6,328 bases of DNA from Chloroflexota bacterium. GTDB taxonomy: Bacteria; Chloroflexota; UBA6077; JADZDV01. The stretch is from NCBI GenBank assembly GCA_020850915.1, contig JADZDV010000033.1:1-6328 (forward strand), written 5' to 3'. Shown piece after piece: positions 1 to 6,109 of the stretch (the first letter of the stretch is position 1; each line of letters starts with the position of its first letter). Under the pieces are notes generated by a model. The model was not told where the DNA came from. It worked only from the letters and a program-made list of their open reading frames with translations, and searched no databases. A program made the position numbers and the translations under genes.

Positions 1-1316
1 ACACCTTCACCCTGCGCGACGGCCTCAAGTGGAGCGACGGCCAGCCGCTCACCTCCGCCGATTACAAGTGGACCTTTGACCAGGGCGTCAAGCCGGAGAA
101 CAAGTACCCGTACATTTCGAACCTCGAGCTGATCGATACCTACGAGGCGCCCAATCCTCGGACCGTCGTGGTGAAGATGAAGGAGGCGGTGGTCGTCGGT
201 TTCGAAGCTGCCGAGGCCGTGACGCCGCTTCCGAAGCACGTCTGGGAGAAGTACGACTGGTCCGACCCGAGCAAGAACCCGGAGATCATGAAGCCGACAG
301 TCTTCTCCGGTCCCTTCAAGCTGCGAGAGTGGCAGCGCGACGACCACGCCGTCTTCGAGGCGAACCCCTCCTACTGGGAAGGCCGACCGCTCCTCGACAC
401 GTACACCATCCGTATCGTGCCCAGCCCCGAGATCGCTTACCAGATGTTGAAGACCGGCGAAGTGGACCAGGGCGTCGTCACTCCGGACAACTACAACGAG
501 GCGAAGAACCTCCCCAACGTCAAGATGTATGAGTGGTGGCCCGCGGCGGCCACCTGGCGCTATCTCGGCTTCAATCTCCGTCGCCCGCTCCTCCAGGACG
601 TCCAGGTGCGACGGGCTATCTCCTATGCCGTCAATCGCAACGCCATCGCCTCGCAGATCCTGAACAACCTCGCTCAGCCGACCTACTCTGTCTTCCCACC
701 CTCGAGCTGGGTCTACAACCCGAACGTCCCGAAGTACGAGTACGACCCCGCGAAGGCAAAGGAGCTGCTCGAAGCGGCCGGCATCAAGGCCGGCCCGAAC
801 GGACTGCGCCAGACGAAGGACGGCAAGCCGATCAAGCTCCGCATCCTCTTCGGGCCGCAGACCAGCAAGACCGCCTCGCAGACGGCCGTCGTCACCCAGC
901 AGTGGCTCAAAGACGTCGGACTCGACGCCGAAGTCCAGGGCCTGGAGTGGGGCTCCTACCTCTCGTCGCTCCGGACCGAGCCGTTCGACTGGGACATCAA
1001 CGTGGGCGCCTGGCAATCGACCATCGAGCCGCACTGGATGAACCAGATCTGGGGCGAGGAGTCCATCCCAGACCTCAACCACGTCGCTTATGTCAATAAG
1101 CAGGTCGAGCAACTGTTCGACCAGGGCTCGAAGGAGTTCGACTTCGACAAGCGCAAGCAGATCTACCAGCAGATCCAGCAGATCATCTCCGAAGACGCGC
1201 CGTACGTCTTTCTGACCTATGACATGGGCTACTCGGCCATCAACAGCCGCATTGCCGGCATCGTCCCCACCAAGCTGGGGATCGGCTACAACCTGGACAA
1301 GTGGTACGTGAAGTAA
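1..1316 (+). CDS. ABC transporter substrate-binding protein, family 5 (SBP_bac_5), 5'-truncated
   Basis: The reading frame is open from base 3 to the TAA at 1314-1316, giving 437 visible residues. Family members usually have about 530-600, so the signal peptide and roughly the first 100-150 residues lie outside the window. The visible part opens with TFTLRDGLKWSDGQPLTSAD, the hallmark of family 5 binding proteins. It continues with GPFKLREW, then the LQDVQVRRAISYAVNR segment (the usual 'd.rVR.Ais.aidr' signature), then YDPAKAKELLEAAG, and ends with a tract typical of the C-terminal lobe (RKQIYQQIQQIISEDAPYVFL). The protein would act outside the membrane, probably as a lipoprotein, capturing a peptide, oligosaccharide or metal chelate and delivering it to the two permeases that follow after 7 bp. 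The ligand cannot be read from sequence. An internal ATG at 168 is not a real start because the homologous sequence extends upstream of it. Family call is firm; substrate unknown. Confidence 0.95.
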   Translation, partial: TFTLRDGLKWSDGQPLTSADYKWTFDQGVKPENKYPYISNLELIDTYEAPNPRTVVVKMKEAVVVGFEAAEAVTPLPKHVWEKYDWSDPSKNPEIMKPTVFSGPFKLREWQRDDHAVFEANPSYWEGRPLLDTYTIRIVPSPEIAYQMLKTGEVDQGVVTPDNYNEAKNLPNVKMYEWWPAAATWRYLGFNLRRPLLQDVQVRRAISYAVNRNAIASQILNNLAQPTYSVFPPSSWVYNPNVPKYEYDPAKAKELLEAAGIKAGPNGLRQTKDGKPIKLRILFGPQTSKTASQTAVVTQQWLKDVGLDAEVQGLEWGSYLSSLRTEPFDWDINVGAWQSTIEPHWMNQIWGEESIPDLNHVAYVNKQVEQLFDQGSKEFDFDKRKQIYQQIQQIISEDAPYVFLTYDMGYSAINSRIAGIVPTKLGIGYNLDKWYVK

Positions 1317-1323
1317 GACGCCC

Positions 1324-2271
1324 GTGGCTCATTATCTCGTCCGCCGATCGATCCAGTCGCTCTTCCTGCTGCTGGGGATCTCGCTCCTGAGCTTCTTCAT
1401 GATGCGGCTGGCTCCTGGTGGACCGACCCAGTTCTACGACGACCCACGGATCAGTCCCTCTTTCCGCGAGCAGCAGCGACGGGCCTTCGGCCTGGATGAC
1501 CCGCTGCCGATCCAGTACGTCAAGTGGCTGTCGAACGTCGTCCGTCTGGACTTCGGCGCCTCGTTCGTCGACCGCCGTCCCGTCATGGACAAGATCGTCG
1601 AGCGCATTCCTGCCTCGTTCCAGCTCGCCCTGGCGGACTTCCTGGTCGGCCTGCTGGGCATCCCGCTCGGCGTCTACGCCGCCCTCCACCATCGCAAGCT
1701 ACCCGATCAGGTGGTTCGCGTCTCAACGGTCGTGGGCAACGCCGTCCCGCACTGGTGGCTCGGCCTCATGCTGCTCATCCTCTCCGCCTCCACGGTGAAG
1801 CTGTTCCCCCTCGGCGGCATGTACACGCCCGGCAAGGAAGGCGATCTCCTGGACCAGCTGTGGCATCTCGCCCTGCCGGCCCTGGTGGGCGGCATGAGCG
1901 GCTGGATCGGCTACAGCCGCTTCGTGCGAGCCGAGATGCTCGACGTCCTCAATCAAGACTACATCCGGACCGCGGACGCCAAAGGCTTGCCTGCCCGGGC
2001 CGTCCTCTACGCGCACGCGCTGCGCAACGCCCTGACTCCGCTGGCGACGATGTTCGGCGGCATTCTCTCGCTCATTCTCGCTGGCAGCGTGCTGTTCGAG
2101 ATCACCTTTTCCTGGCCGGGGCTCGGTCGCCTCTTCGTCGACGCGGCCTATCAGCGCGACTATCCGCTGATCATGGCCAGCGTCGTGCTCGGCTCCGTGC
2201 TCGTCATTGCCGGTAACCTGCTCTCAGACATCTGCTACTGCTGGGTCGATCCTCGGGTACGGTTCGAGTAG
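1324..2271 (+). CDS. DppB/OppB-type ABC transporter permease
   Basis: This is a 315-residue inner-membrane permease, normal length for the DppB family. The GTG start at 1324 lies 7 bp after the binding-protein stop and gives the standard N-terminus (MAHYLVRRSIQSLFLLLGIS). No clear Shine-Dalgarno is visible, so translation probably depends on coupling. Hydrophobic segments sit near residues 9-31, 97-121, 131-157, 181-200, 237-262 and 282-304, i.e. six membrane helices with the usual long external loop after helix 1 (APGGP at 30-34, GLDDPLPIQY at 56-65). The cytoplasmic EAA loop that contacts the ATPase is at 213-239 (YIRTADAKGLPARAVLYAHA, then LRNALTP). FSWPGLGRL at 262-270 and WVDPRVRFE at 307-315 are family signatures. 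It would pair with the DppC-type protein downstream as the translocation pore. Mildly unusual: two cysteines (CYC, 304-306) in the last helix region. Substrate not determinable. Confidence 0.95.
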   Translation: MAHYLVRRSIQSLFLLLGISLLSFFMMRLAPGGPTQFYDDPRISPSFREQQRRAFGLDDPLPIQYVKWLSNVVRLDFGASFVDRRPVMDKIVERIPASFQLALADFLVGLLGIPLGVYAALHHRKLPDQVVRVSTVVGNAVPHWWLGLMLLILSASTVKLFPLGGMYTPGKEGDLLDQLWHLALPALVGGMSGWIGYSRFVRAEMLDVLNQDYIRTADAKGLPARAVLYAHALRNALTPLATMFGGILSLILAGSVLFEITFSWPGLGRLFVDAAYQRDYPLIMASVVLGSVLVIAGNLLSDICYCWVDPRVRFE

Positions 2272-2278
2272 CGGTGCG

Positions 2279-3217
2279 GTGAACGCTCGCGTGCCCGGCG
2301 CCAGGCTCGAATCTCCCGAGCGCCCCGGCGCGGAGGTCCCTGCGCCAGTTCGGCGAAAGATCGAGGATCGCGGCTTCGTCGCGGCGACCTGGCTCCGTCT
2401 CCGCCAGGATCCTATCGCCATGGCCGCCCTGGTGGGGCTCGTCCTGATCGGCATCGTCTCCGCCGCCGCACCGGTCCTCAGCGGCCTCGTCCCCGCGCTC
2501 GACCCCGTCCGTCAGGATCTCTTCAATCGTTATGCGCCCCCAAACACCTCGCACTGGCTGGGGACTGACGATCTCGGACGAGACGCCTTCGCTCGACTCT
2601 TGAACGCCGGCCAGGTCTCGATCGGCATCGGTTTCTGCATCGCCGTCGTCACGATGCTGATCGGCATCCCGGTCGGTCTCGTCTCCGGCTTTTTCGGTGG
2701 GCGGGTGGACGACATCAGCAACGCGGTCATCCAGACCCTTCAGAACACGCCGACGTTGTTCCTGCTGATCCTCCTCTCGGTGACCCTTCGCCCACCACCG
2801 CTGCTCCTCGCGGTCATCATTGGACTGCTGGGCTGGACGGACACCGCGCGCCAGGTTCGCGGCCTGGCGCTGGCGATTCGCGAGCGCGAGTACGTCACGG
2901 CCGCCCGCGTCATGGGCGCGAGCAACATTCGCATCATGAGCCAGCACATTCTGCCCAACATTTTCTCGATCGTCACCGTGGTCGGCGGCTTCAGCATGGC
3001 CGGCGGCATCCTCGTCGAGTCGGGCCTCAGCTATCTCGGACTCGGCATCCAGCCCCCAACCCCGAGCTGGGGCAACATGCTGAACAACTCGCTCGACAAC
3101 GTCACCCGAGCCCCCTGGCTGGTCGCCGGCCCCGGTGTCGCGATCTTCCTGACCACCCTCGGCATCTTCCTCCTGGCGGACGGTGTCCGCGACGCGATGG
3201 ACCCTCGCGTCAAGTGA
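2279..3217 (+). CDS. DppC/OppC-type ABC transporter permease
   Basis: This is a 312-residue permease, normal length for the DppC family. I chose GTG 2279, 7 bp after the previous stop, which gives MNARVPGARL. The frame stays open upstream to a TTG at 2207 but that would overlap the previous gene by 65 bp; GTG 2291 is another possibility. The first ~40 residues are a polar N-terminal extension (PAPVRRKIEDRGFVAATWLR at 21-40), then the first membrane helix near 45-67. The hallmark HWLGTDDLGRDAFARLL is at 92-108. More helices follow at about 112-138, 155-183, 228-250 and 280-302. The EAA loop contacting the ATPase is at 202-227 (EREYVTAARVMGASNIRIMS, then QHILPN), followed by ESGLSYLGLGIQPPTPSWG (247-265) and DGVRDAMDPR at the end. 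It forms the heterodimeric pore with the DppB-type subunit. No Shine-Dalgarno is evident, in line with translational coupling. Confidence 0.95.
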   Translation: MNARVPGARLESPERPGAEVPAPVRRKIEDRGFVAATWLRLRQDPIAMAALVGLVLIGIVSAAAPVLSGLVPALDPVRQDLFNRYAPPNTSHWLGTDDLGRDAFARLLNAGQVSIGIGFCIAVVTMLIGIPVGLVSGFFGGRVDDISNAVIQTLQNTPTLFLLILLSVTLRPPPLLLAVIIGLLGWTDTARQVRGLALAIREREYVTAARVMGASNIRIMSQHILPNIFSIVTVVGGFSMAGGILVESGLSYLGLGIQPPTPSWGNMLNNSLDNVTRAPWLVAGPGVAIFLTTLGIFLLADGVRDAMDPRVK

Positions 3218-3801
3218 TTGACCCAGCCCCTGCCCACGCGGACACGCTACGCCTCTTCGTCTCCATCGCCCTGCCAGACGCTTGGCGCGAGGCGCTCCGG
3301 CGGATCCAGACGCGCGAGCGCCATCTCGCGGGCATCGCGCTCCGTTGGGTCGATCCCGCCCTCTTTCACCTGACCATCGTCTTTCTCGGCTCCCAGACTC
3401 GCGCCTCGCTCCCTCAGATCGAAAGCGCCCTGCGCTCGGCAGCCGCCGTGGTCCCGCCGCTCCCAATCCGACTGGGCGCGCTGGGCTCCTTCGGACCACT
3501 GCGAGCTCCGCGCGTCATCTGGTGCGCCGTCGAGGCGCCGCCCGGCCGCCTGGACGCGCTCCGACACGAGATCGACGCCCGCCTGGATCGCATCCCGATC
3601 TCTTTCGACACCAAACCGCTCGTTCCGCACATCACCCTGGCCCGTTCGCGGCCCGGCGTCGCCTTCCCGCCACCACCACTCGCGCCCCCTCCGCCGCCCC
3701 TCGCGGACCGCGTTGACGCCATCGTGCTGATGGAGAGCCGTCTCTTGCCGAAAGGCCCCTCCTACACCGCGCTCCGTTCCTTCCCGCTCGGCGCCGCCTG
3801 A
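3214..3801 (+). CDS. thpR: RNA 2',3'-cyclic phosphodiesterase (2'-5' RNA ligase family, 2H phosphoesterase)
   Basis: A 195-residue cytoplasmic protein of the ThpR/LigT family, slightly longer than the usual ~180. It begins with the family's RLFVSIALPDAWREAL (13-28). Two 2H motifs are present: FHLTIVFLG with His52/Thr54, and PHITLAR with His139/Thr141. They form the twin-histidine active site that in characterised members opens 2',3'-cyclic phosphates on RNA; in vitro they can also join tRNA halves through 2'-5' bonds. RWVDPALFHLTIVFLG also fits the family. An unusual proline-rich loop (FPPPPLAPPPPPLADRV, 151-167) follows the second motif and probably explains the extra length. The GTG start overlaps the permease stop in a GTGA (3214-3217); no in-frame start closer to RLFVS is convincing, and no Shine-Dalgarno is seen, so reinitiation from the permease is likely. 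The physiological link to the transporter is unclear and may be only shared transcription. Confidence 0.93.
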   Translation: MIDPAPAHADTLRLFVSIALPDAWREALRRIQTRERHLAGIALRWVDPALFHLTIVFLGSQTRASLPQIESALRSAAAVVPPLPIRLGALGSFGPLRAPRVIWCAVEAPPGRLDALRHEIDARLDRIPISFDTKPLVPHITLARSRPGVAFPPPPLAPPPPPLADRVDAIVLMESRLLPKGPSYTALRSFPLGAA

Positions 3802-3851
3802 ATCGCGGCACCCGACGGCACCTCGCCAACTCACCGAGGTTACCCACGCTG

Positions 3852-4007
3852 CTGGCAGCCATCACCGGCTGCACCCCGAAGCCCTCCCGGCTCGCCGGTC
3901 CACGCCGGCCCTGGCCCCCCTGGCAGCTCAGCGGCGGGGCGCCGCGGATGGCCAGCACGCCGGTCGCTCTCAAGGCCAACACTGACTGGCAGCCAACGCC
4001 TGGCAGC
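3852..4007 (+). repeat. Four direct copies of the octamer CTGGCAGC
   Basis: Exact CTGGCAGC occurs at 3852-3859, 3920-3927, 3986-3993 and 4000-4007. The first and third copies share ten bases (CTGGCAGCCA). The start-to-start spacing is 68, 66 and 14 bp. All copies are on the same strand and lie in the gene-free stretch after thpR. They could be a protein-binding site cluster, remnants of a larger repeat, or chance in GC-rich DNA. The 68/66 near-periodicity suggests possible duplication, but the flanks do not obviously match beyond the core. Confidence 0.4.
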
Positions 4008-4278
4008 GAATTGCGCCGGTACGCGCCGACCTTGCCAGTCCTGGCGAGGAGCCGGATGGCCCAGGTCTCGCTGGCGCGAGCCGGCTCCGGGGACCGCTGG
4101 GTCGAGCGCGACTGCGCGAAGACAGGGTGGTCCCCTAGAATGGACAGGGCAATGTGCTGAAGCGTCAGATCACTCGCCTTTCTCGCAACGGGCCTCTGAA
4201 CCAGTGCCACCTCGGGAGCCGCATGGTTGTGCAATCGGCATCCGCGTGTTTGACCGCGGCTTTGGTTTAGACTCCACG

Positions 4279-4308
4279 CGTCGGCGCCCAGGGGCCCGCG
4301 GCGCCACG
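4279..4308 (+). promoter_or_regulatory. GC-rich hairpin just upstream of the CMD-gene ribosome binding site
   Basis: GGCGCC at 4283-4288 pairs with GGCGCC at 4300-4305. CGT (4279-4281) and ACG (4306-4308) extend the stem past a one-base bulge at C4282, giving about 9 bp around an 11-nt loop that itself contains GGGCCC. In a transcript starting near 4270-4280 this would sit 6 nt before the purine-rich ribosome binding site and could influence initiation. It lacks a following T tract, so it is not a good intrinsic terminator. Functional role is inference. Confidence 0.3.
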
Positions 4309-4314
4309 TTCACG

Positions 4315-4322
4315 AAAGGGAG
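4315..4322 (+). promoter_or_regulatory. Ribosome binding site deciding the start at 4327
   Basis: AAAGGGAG lies 4 nt before ATG 4327 (6 nt if the core AAGGG at 4316-4320 is used). The frame remains open upstream to a GTG at 4204, but that extension has the composition of non-coding GC-rich DNA and no ribosome binding site. The ATG at 4327 (MSESKSSLDRF) is therefore preferred, making the protein 316 rather than 357 residues. Confidence 0.7.
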
Positions 4323-4326
4323 TGCG

Positions 4327-5277
4327 ATGTCCGAGTCCAAGTCCTCGCTCGATCGGTTCCGAGAAAAGTACGGTGCCGAGGCGGTGAACGCGGTCGTGCG
4401 CTACCGTCCGCGCGACGCCGAGGAGTTCATCGGCTGGCGCGACCGCCTGGATCCTCAGTACACCAGGCTCTGGCTCGACTACAGCTACGGCGGCCTCTTC
4501 ATCCGCGGTATCGTCGACGACCGGACCCGTCTGCTGGTCGCCATCGGTCAGCTCGTCGTCCTCGACGAGATGGCTGAGCTCGAGGAGTACCTCCGCACGG
4601 CCCTGGACCTGGGAGTTCCCCCGCGCGAGATCCTGGAGGTCGTCCTTCAAGCGACGGTCTATTCCGGCTATCTGAAGGTGACACGCGCGGCGCGGATCTT
4701 TGAGCGGGTGATGAACGAGCTGGGTCGGATGGGCGAGATTGCCAGTACTCAGCTTCCGTTTGAAGGCAGCGATCCAGACGCCACCCTCGAAGACGAGCGA
4801 CCAGAGTGGGGCATCCCACCGTCGCACCTCTCGCGGCGCGAAGCGCTGCTCGCGAAGTACGGCTGGCGGGGCATCAGCGCCGGACTCCGCCTCCAGCCGT
4901 CCCACCACGGCAAGCGCGTCGAGCAGCTCGACCGCTACGACCCCCACTACCTGAAGCTGTGGGAGGACTTCATCTACGCCGGCATGTATCGCCGCCGCGT
5001 TCTGGACGATAAGACCCGCGTCCTGGCAATGATCGGTGAGTGCGTCGCCGTGGACGAGCAGATTCAGACAGAGAACCACATCCGCGGTGCCCTCGGCCTG
5101 GGTGCCGCGCCGCGGGAGATCCTCGAGCTCCTCCTCCACTCCACCGTCTACGTTGGCATGCCGCGCGCCCTGAAGGGCATGGACACCCTCGAGCGTATCC
5201 TGGTCCAGCAGGGACGGCTCTCTGAGCTGGACGACACCGCCCCGCCGATCCCTGGAGATGACCCCGTCGTGGACTGA
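4327..5277 (+). CDS. Tandem carboxymuconolactone decarboxylase/AhpD-like protein
   Basis: A 316-residue, probably cytoplasmic helical protein made of two homologous halves, roughly residues 8-135 and 171-297, with a constant offset of 163 residues: KYG 14-16/177-179, DPQY/DPHY 42/205, DRTR/DKTR 65/228, PREILE 99/262, TVYSG/TVYVG 110/273. Each half ends in a CMD fold signature: DxTR, then a helix with E, then G..PREILE..L..TVY.G. CMD/AhpD proteins include gamma-carboxymuconolactone decarboxylase and alkylhydroperoxidases. Here there is no CxxC redox pair, so AhpD-type peroxidase chemistry is not supported. Cys239 (IGEC) is the only Cys. Half 2 has the usual family His (H251 in TENHIRGAL), while half 1 has Tyr88 at the aligned position, so half 1 may be structural. 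The duplication reaches beyond the CMD core into the N-terminal KYG...DPxY segment. It appears monocistronic, with a terminator candidate just downstream. Fold call is strong; reaction unknown. Confidence 0.85.
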   Translation: MSESKSSLDRFREKYGAEAVNAVVRYRPRDAEEFIGWRDRLDPQYTRLWLDYSYGGLFIRGIVDDRTRLLVAIGQLVVLDEMAELEEYLRTALDLGVPPREILEVVLQATVYSGYLKVTRAARIFERVMNELGRMGEIASTQLPFEGSDPDATLEDERPEWGIPPSHLSRREALLAKYGWRGISAGLRLQPSHHGKRVEQLDRYDPHYLKLWEDFIYAGMYRRRVLDDKTRVLAMIGECVAVDEQIQTENHIRGALGLGAAPREILELLLHSTVYVGMPRALKGMDTLERILVQQGRLSELDDTAPPIPGDDPVVD

Positions 5278-5318
5278 CCTCGCCTCCCGTCGGGCGGGAA
5301 GCTGCCTTTGAAACAGGG

Positions 5319-5358
5319 GACCGGCGAACCTGGCACTGGAATGCCAGGTTCGCCGGTC
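5319..5358. terminator. Perfect 17-bp inverted repeat between convergent genes, probable bidirectional terminator
   Basis: GACCGGCGAACCTGGCA (5319-5335) and its exact reverse complement (5342-5358) flank a 6-nt loop (CTGGAA). The stem can be extended by a G-T wobble and one more G-C pair (5317-5360). It begins 41 bp after the stop of the CMD gene and ends 22 bp before the stop of the minus-strand secreted-protein gene, the classic position for a shared terminator. T tracts are weak on both sides: TCGCTTCT follows on the plus strand, and CCCTGTTTC follows on the minus strand. Termination is therefore inferred from position and stem strength. A palindromic repeat element is the alternative. Confidence 0.65.
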
Positions 5359-5380
5359 TCGCTTCTAGGCCGCGTGGGAG

Positions 5381-6109
5381 TCAGCTCCGACCGCCGCCTA
5401 CCTCGACCGTCGGCTCTGGGCTCACCGTGAAGCAGCCGCCGCCTGGCGTGACTTCCCACGGAAAGCTCTCGAGCGCCCCGCGCCGCTGAACTCCACACGG
5501 TCCGTTCACCCAGGTCTGCGCGCCGTTCGTAAAGCGGGTCGTGTTGGTCGCCTTCTGCCACACCATCATTCCCACGGTCGTTCGCTGGAGGCTGTCGCCG
5601 TTCTCGAGGTCCCAGTGCTCGTCCTCGACACAACTGCCGACCACCGCGCCGAACGCTGGGTTGTCCAGCAGGAGCTTCATCGTGAGAAAGCCCAGCTTGA
5701 ACGTGCACGGGGTTGGCCCGGCCACAGCCGCCGGCGGCTGTGGCGGAGGTGACGGGGGCGCTGACCACGGCACCACCGGTGGCAGCTCTTTGAGCATCTC
5801 GCGGCTGCGACTCGCGCCCCCGTTGTCGCCGTTGTCTCCATTGTCTCCGATGTTGTCCTCAAAGTTGTTGTCGAATTCGACGTTGTCCCCATCGCCCCCG
5901 TTGTCCCCATTGTCGCCGTTGTCCCCATTGTCGTCGTTGTCCCCATTGTCGCCGTTGTCATCCGCTAGCGACGCGGCCCGCGCGACCAGTCGGCCGGTCG
6001 TCACGGTTCTGCCCGGCGCGCCGAGCGAGTAGAGCAGGCCCGCGCTCATCGCGGCTGTGATACTGCTGAAGAGAAGCACGCGAACGACCGTCAAGAGTCG
6101 CTCCGTCAT
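5381..6109 (-). CDS. Secreted or membrane-anchored protein with Asp-Asn-Gly repeat linker and Cys-containing C-terminal domain
   Basis: A 242-residue protein with four regions. (1) Residues 1-30 have a positive start and a hydrophobic stretch (TVVRVLLFSSITAAMSAGLL), a signal peptide or single anchor; no lipobox Cys is seen. (2) Residues 50-97 are an acidic low-complexity tract with nine perfect DNG triplets plus variants. (3) A proline-rich linker (SAPPSPPPQPPAAVAGP) spans 116-132. (4) The C-terminal domain, about 135-229, has Cys135, 160, 205 and 226, possibly two disulfides, and includes ENGDSLQRTTVGMMVW (169-184) and FTNGAQTWVNGPCG (193-206). From memory, similar ENGDSLQ/W.K.TN/FT.G..TW stretches recur in uncharacterised exported proteins of Chloroflexota and Actinomycetota, sometimes beside hydrolase domains; no function is known to me. 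The ATG at 6109 is chosen because GGGGGTGA (6123-6116) precedes it by 6 nt and an in-frame stop (6118-6116) blocks longer starts. The start overlaps the stop of a small upstream ORF (ATGA). Confidence 0.8.
   Translation of the reverse strand: MTERLLTVVRVLLFSSITAAMSAGLLYSLGAPGRTVTTGRLVARAASLADDNGDNGDNDDNGDNGDNGDNGGDGDNVEFDNNFEDNIGDNGDNGDNGGASRSREMLKELPPVVPWSAPPSPPPQPPAAVAGPTPCTFKLGFLTMKLLLDNPAFGAVVGSCVEDEHWDLENGDSLQRTTVGMMVWQKATNTTRFTNGAQTWVNGPCGVQRRGALESFPWEVTPGGGCFTVSPEPTVEVGGGRS
5819..5962 (-). repeat. Coding 9-bp minisatellite encoding (Asp-Asn-Gly)n
   Basis: On the minus strand the unit is GAC AA(C/T) GG(N). Perfect DNG triplets occur at protein residues 51-56, 60-71 and 89-97. They are interrupted by DND at 57-59 and by a degenerate stretch at 72-88 (GDGDNVEFDNNFEDNIG). 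Codon wobble differs between units (AAC/AAT, GGC/GGG/GGA), so the array is not a fresh identical expansion, but the pairs GACAATGGGGACAAC recur. Unit length is a multiple of three, so gain or loss changes the linker without breaking the frame. The tract probably acts as a flexible acidic spacer; calcium binding is possible but no canonical DxDxDG or RTX nonapeptide is present. Confidence 0.85.

Larger units (their letters stand above)
3802..4326 (+). other. 525-bp intergenic region without a convincing gene
   Basis: No reading frame here resembles a protein family I know. A 70-codon frame (ATG 3948 to TGA 4160) and a long stop-free stretch on the minus strand (up to 4234) are present, but both lack a good ribosome binding site, are Arg/Pro/Ser-rich in the way out-of-frame GC-rich DNA is, and conflict with each other. 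Visible structure includes four CTGGCAGC octamers (3852-4007) and a short direct repeat of GACAGGG at 4121-4127 and 4143-4149. A -10-like TAGAAT lies at 4136-4141 with no matching -35, and a TTGACC at 4250-4255 precedes TAGACT at 4268-4273 with a 12-bp spacer, too short for a standard promoter. A GC-rich hairpin sits at 4279-4308. The region most likely contains the 3' end of the transporter-thpR transcript and the promoter of the gene at 4327. No intrinsic terminator with a T tract is evident after thpR. Confidence 0.6.

Noticed and set aside
2207..2278. TTG start at 2207 for the DppC-type permease
   Set aside because: It would overlap the upstream gene by 65 bp, and the family N-terminus does not need it; GTG 2279 follows the previous stop by 7 bp.
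2204..3499. 431-codon minus-strand frame opposite the permease and thpR genes
   Set aside because: It is antisense to two clearly conserved proteins and its Arg/Asp/Glu-rich product is the usual shadow of GC-rich codons.
3894..3909. GCCGG/CCGGC hairpin as a terminator after thpR
   Set aside because: Only a 5-bp stem, no T tract, and such short GC stems are common by chance here.
3948..4160. 70-codon plus-strand frame in the intergenic region
   Set aside because: No ribosome binding site, no family resemblance, and another long frame open on the opposite strand, as is common in GC-rich non-coding DNA.
4250..4273. TTGACC / TAGACT promoter upstream of the CMD gene
   Set aside because: The spacer is only 12 bp, well short of the usual 16-18.
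4204..4326. N-terminal extension of the CMD protein from GTG 4204
   Set aside because: No ribosome binding site at 4204, Arg/Pro-rich composition, and a good AAAGGGAG just before ATG 4327.
5541..6032. Plus-strand frame with (LSP) repeats
   Set aside because: It is the antisense of the DNG tract; the minus-strand frame has a signal peptide, a good start signal and a Cys-containing domain.
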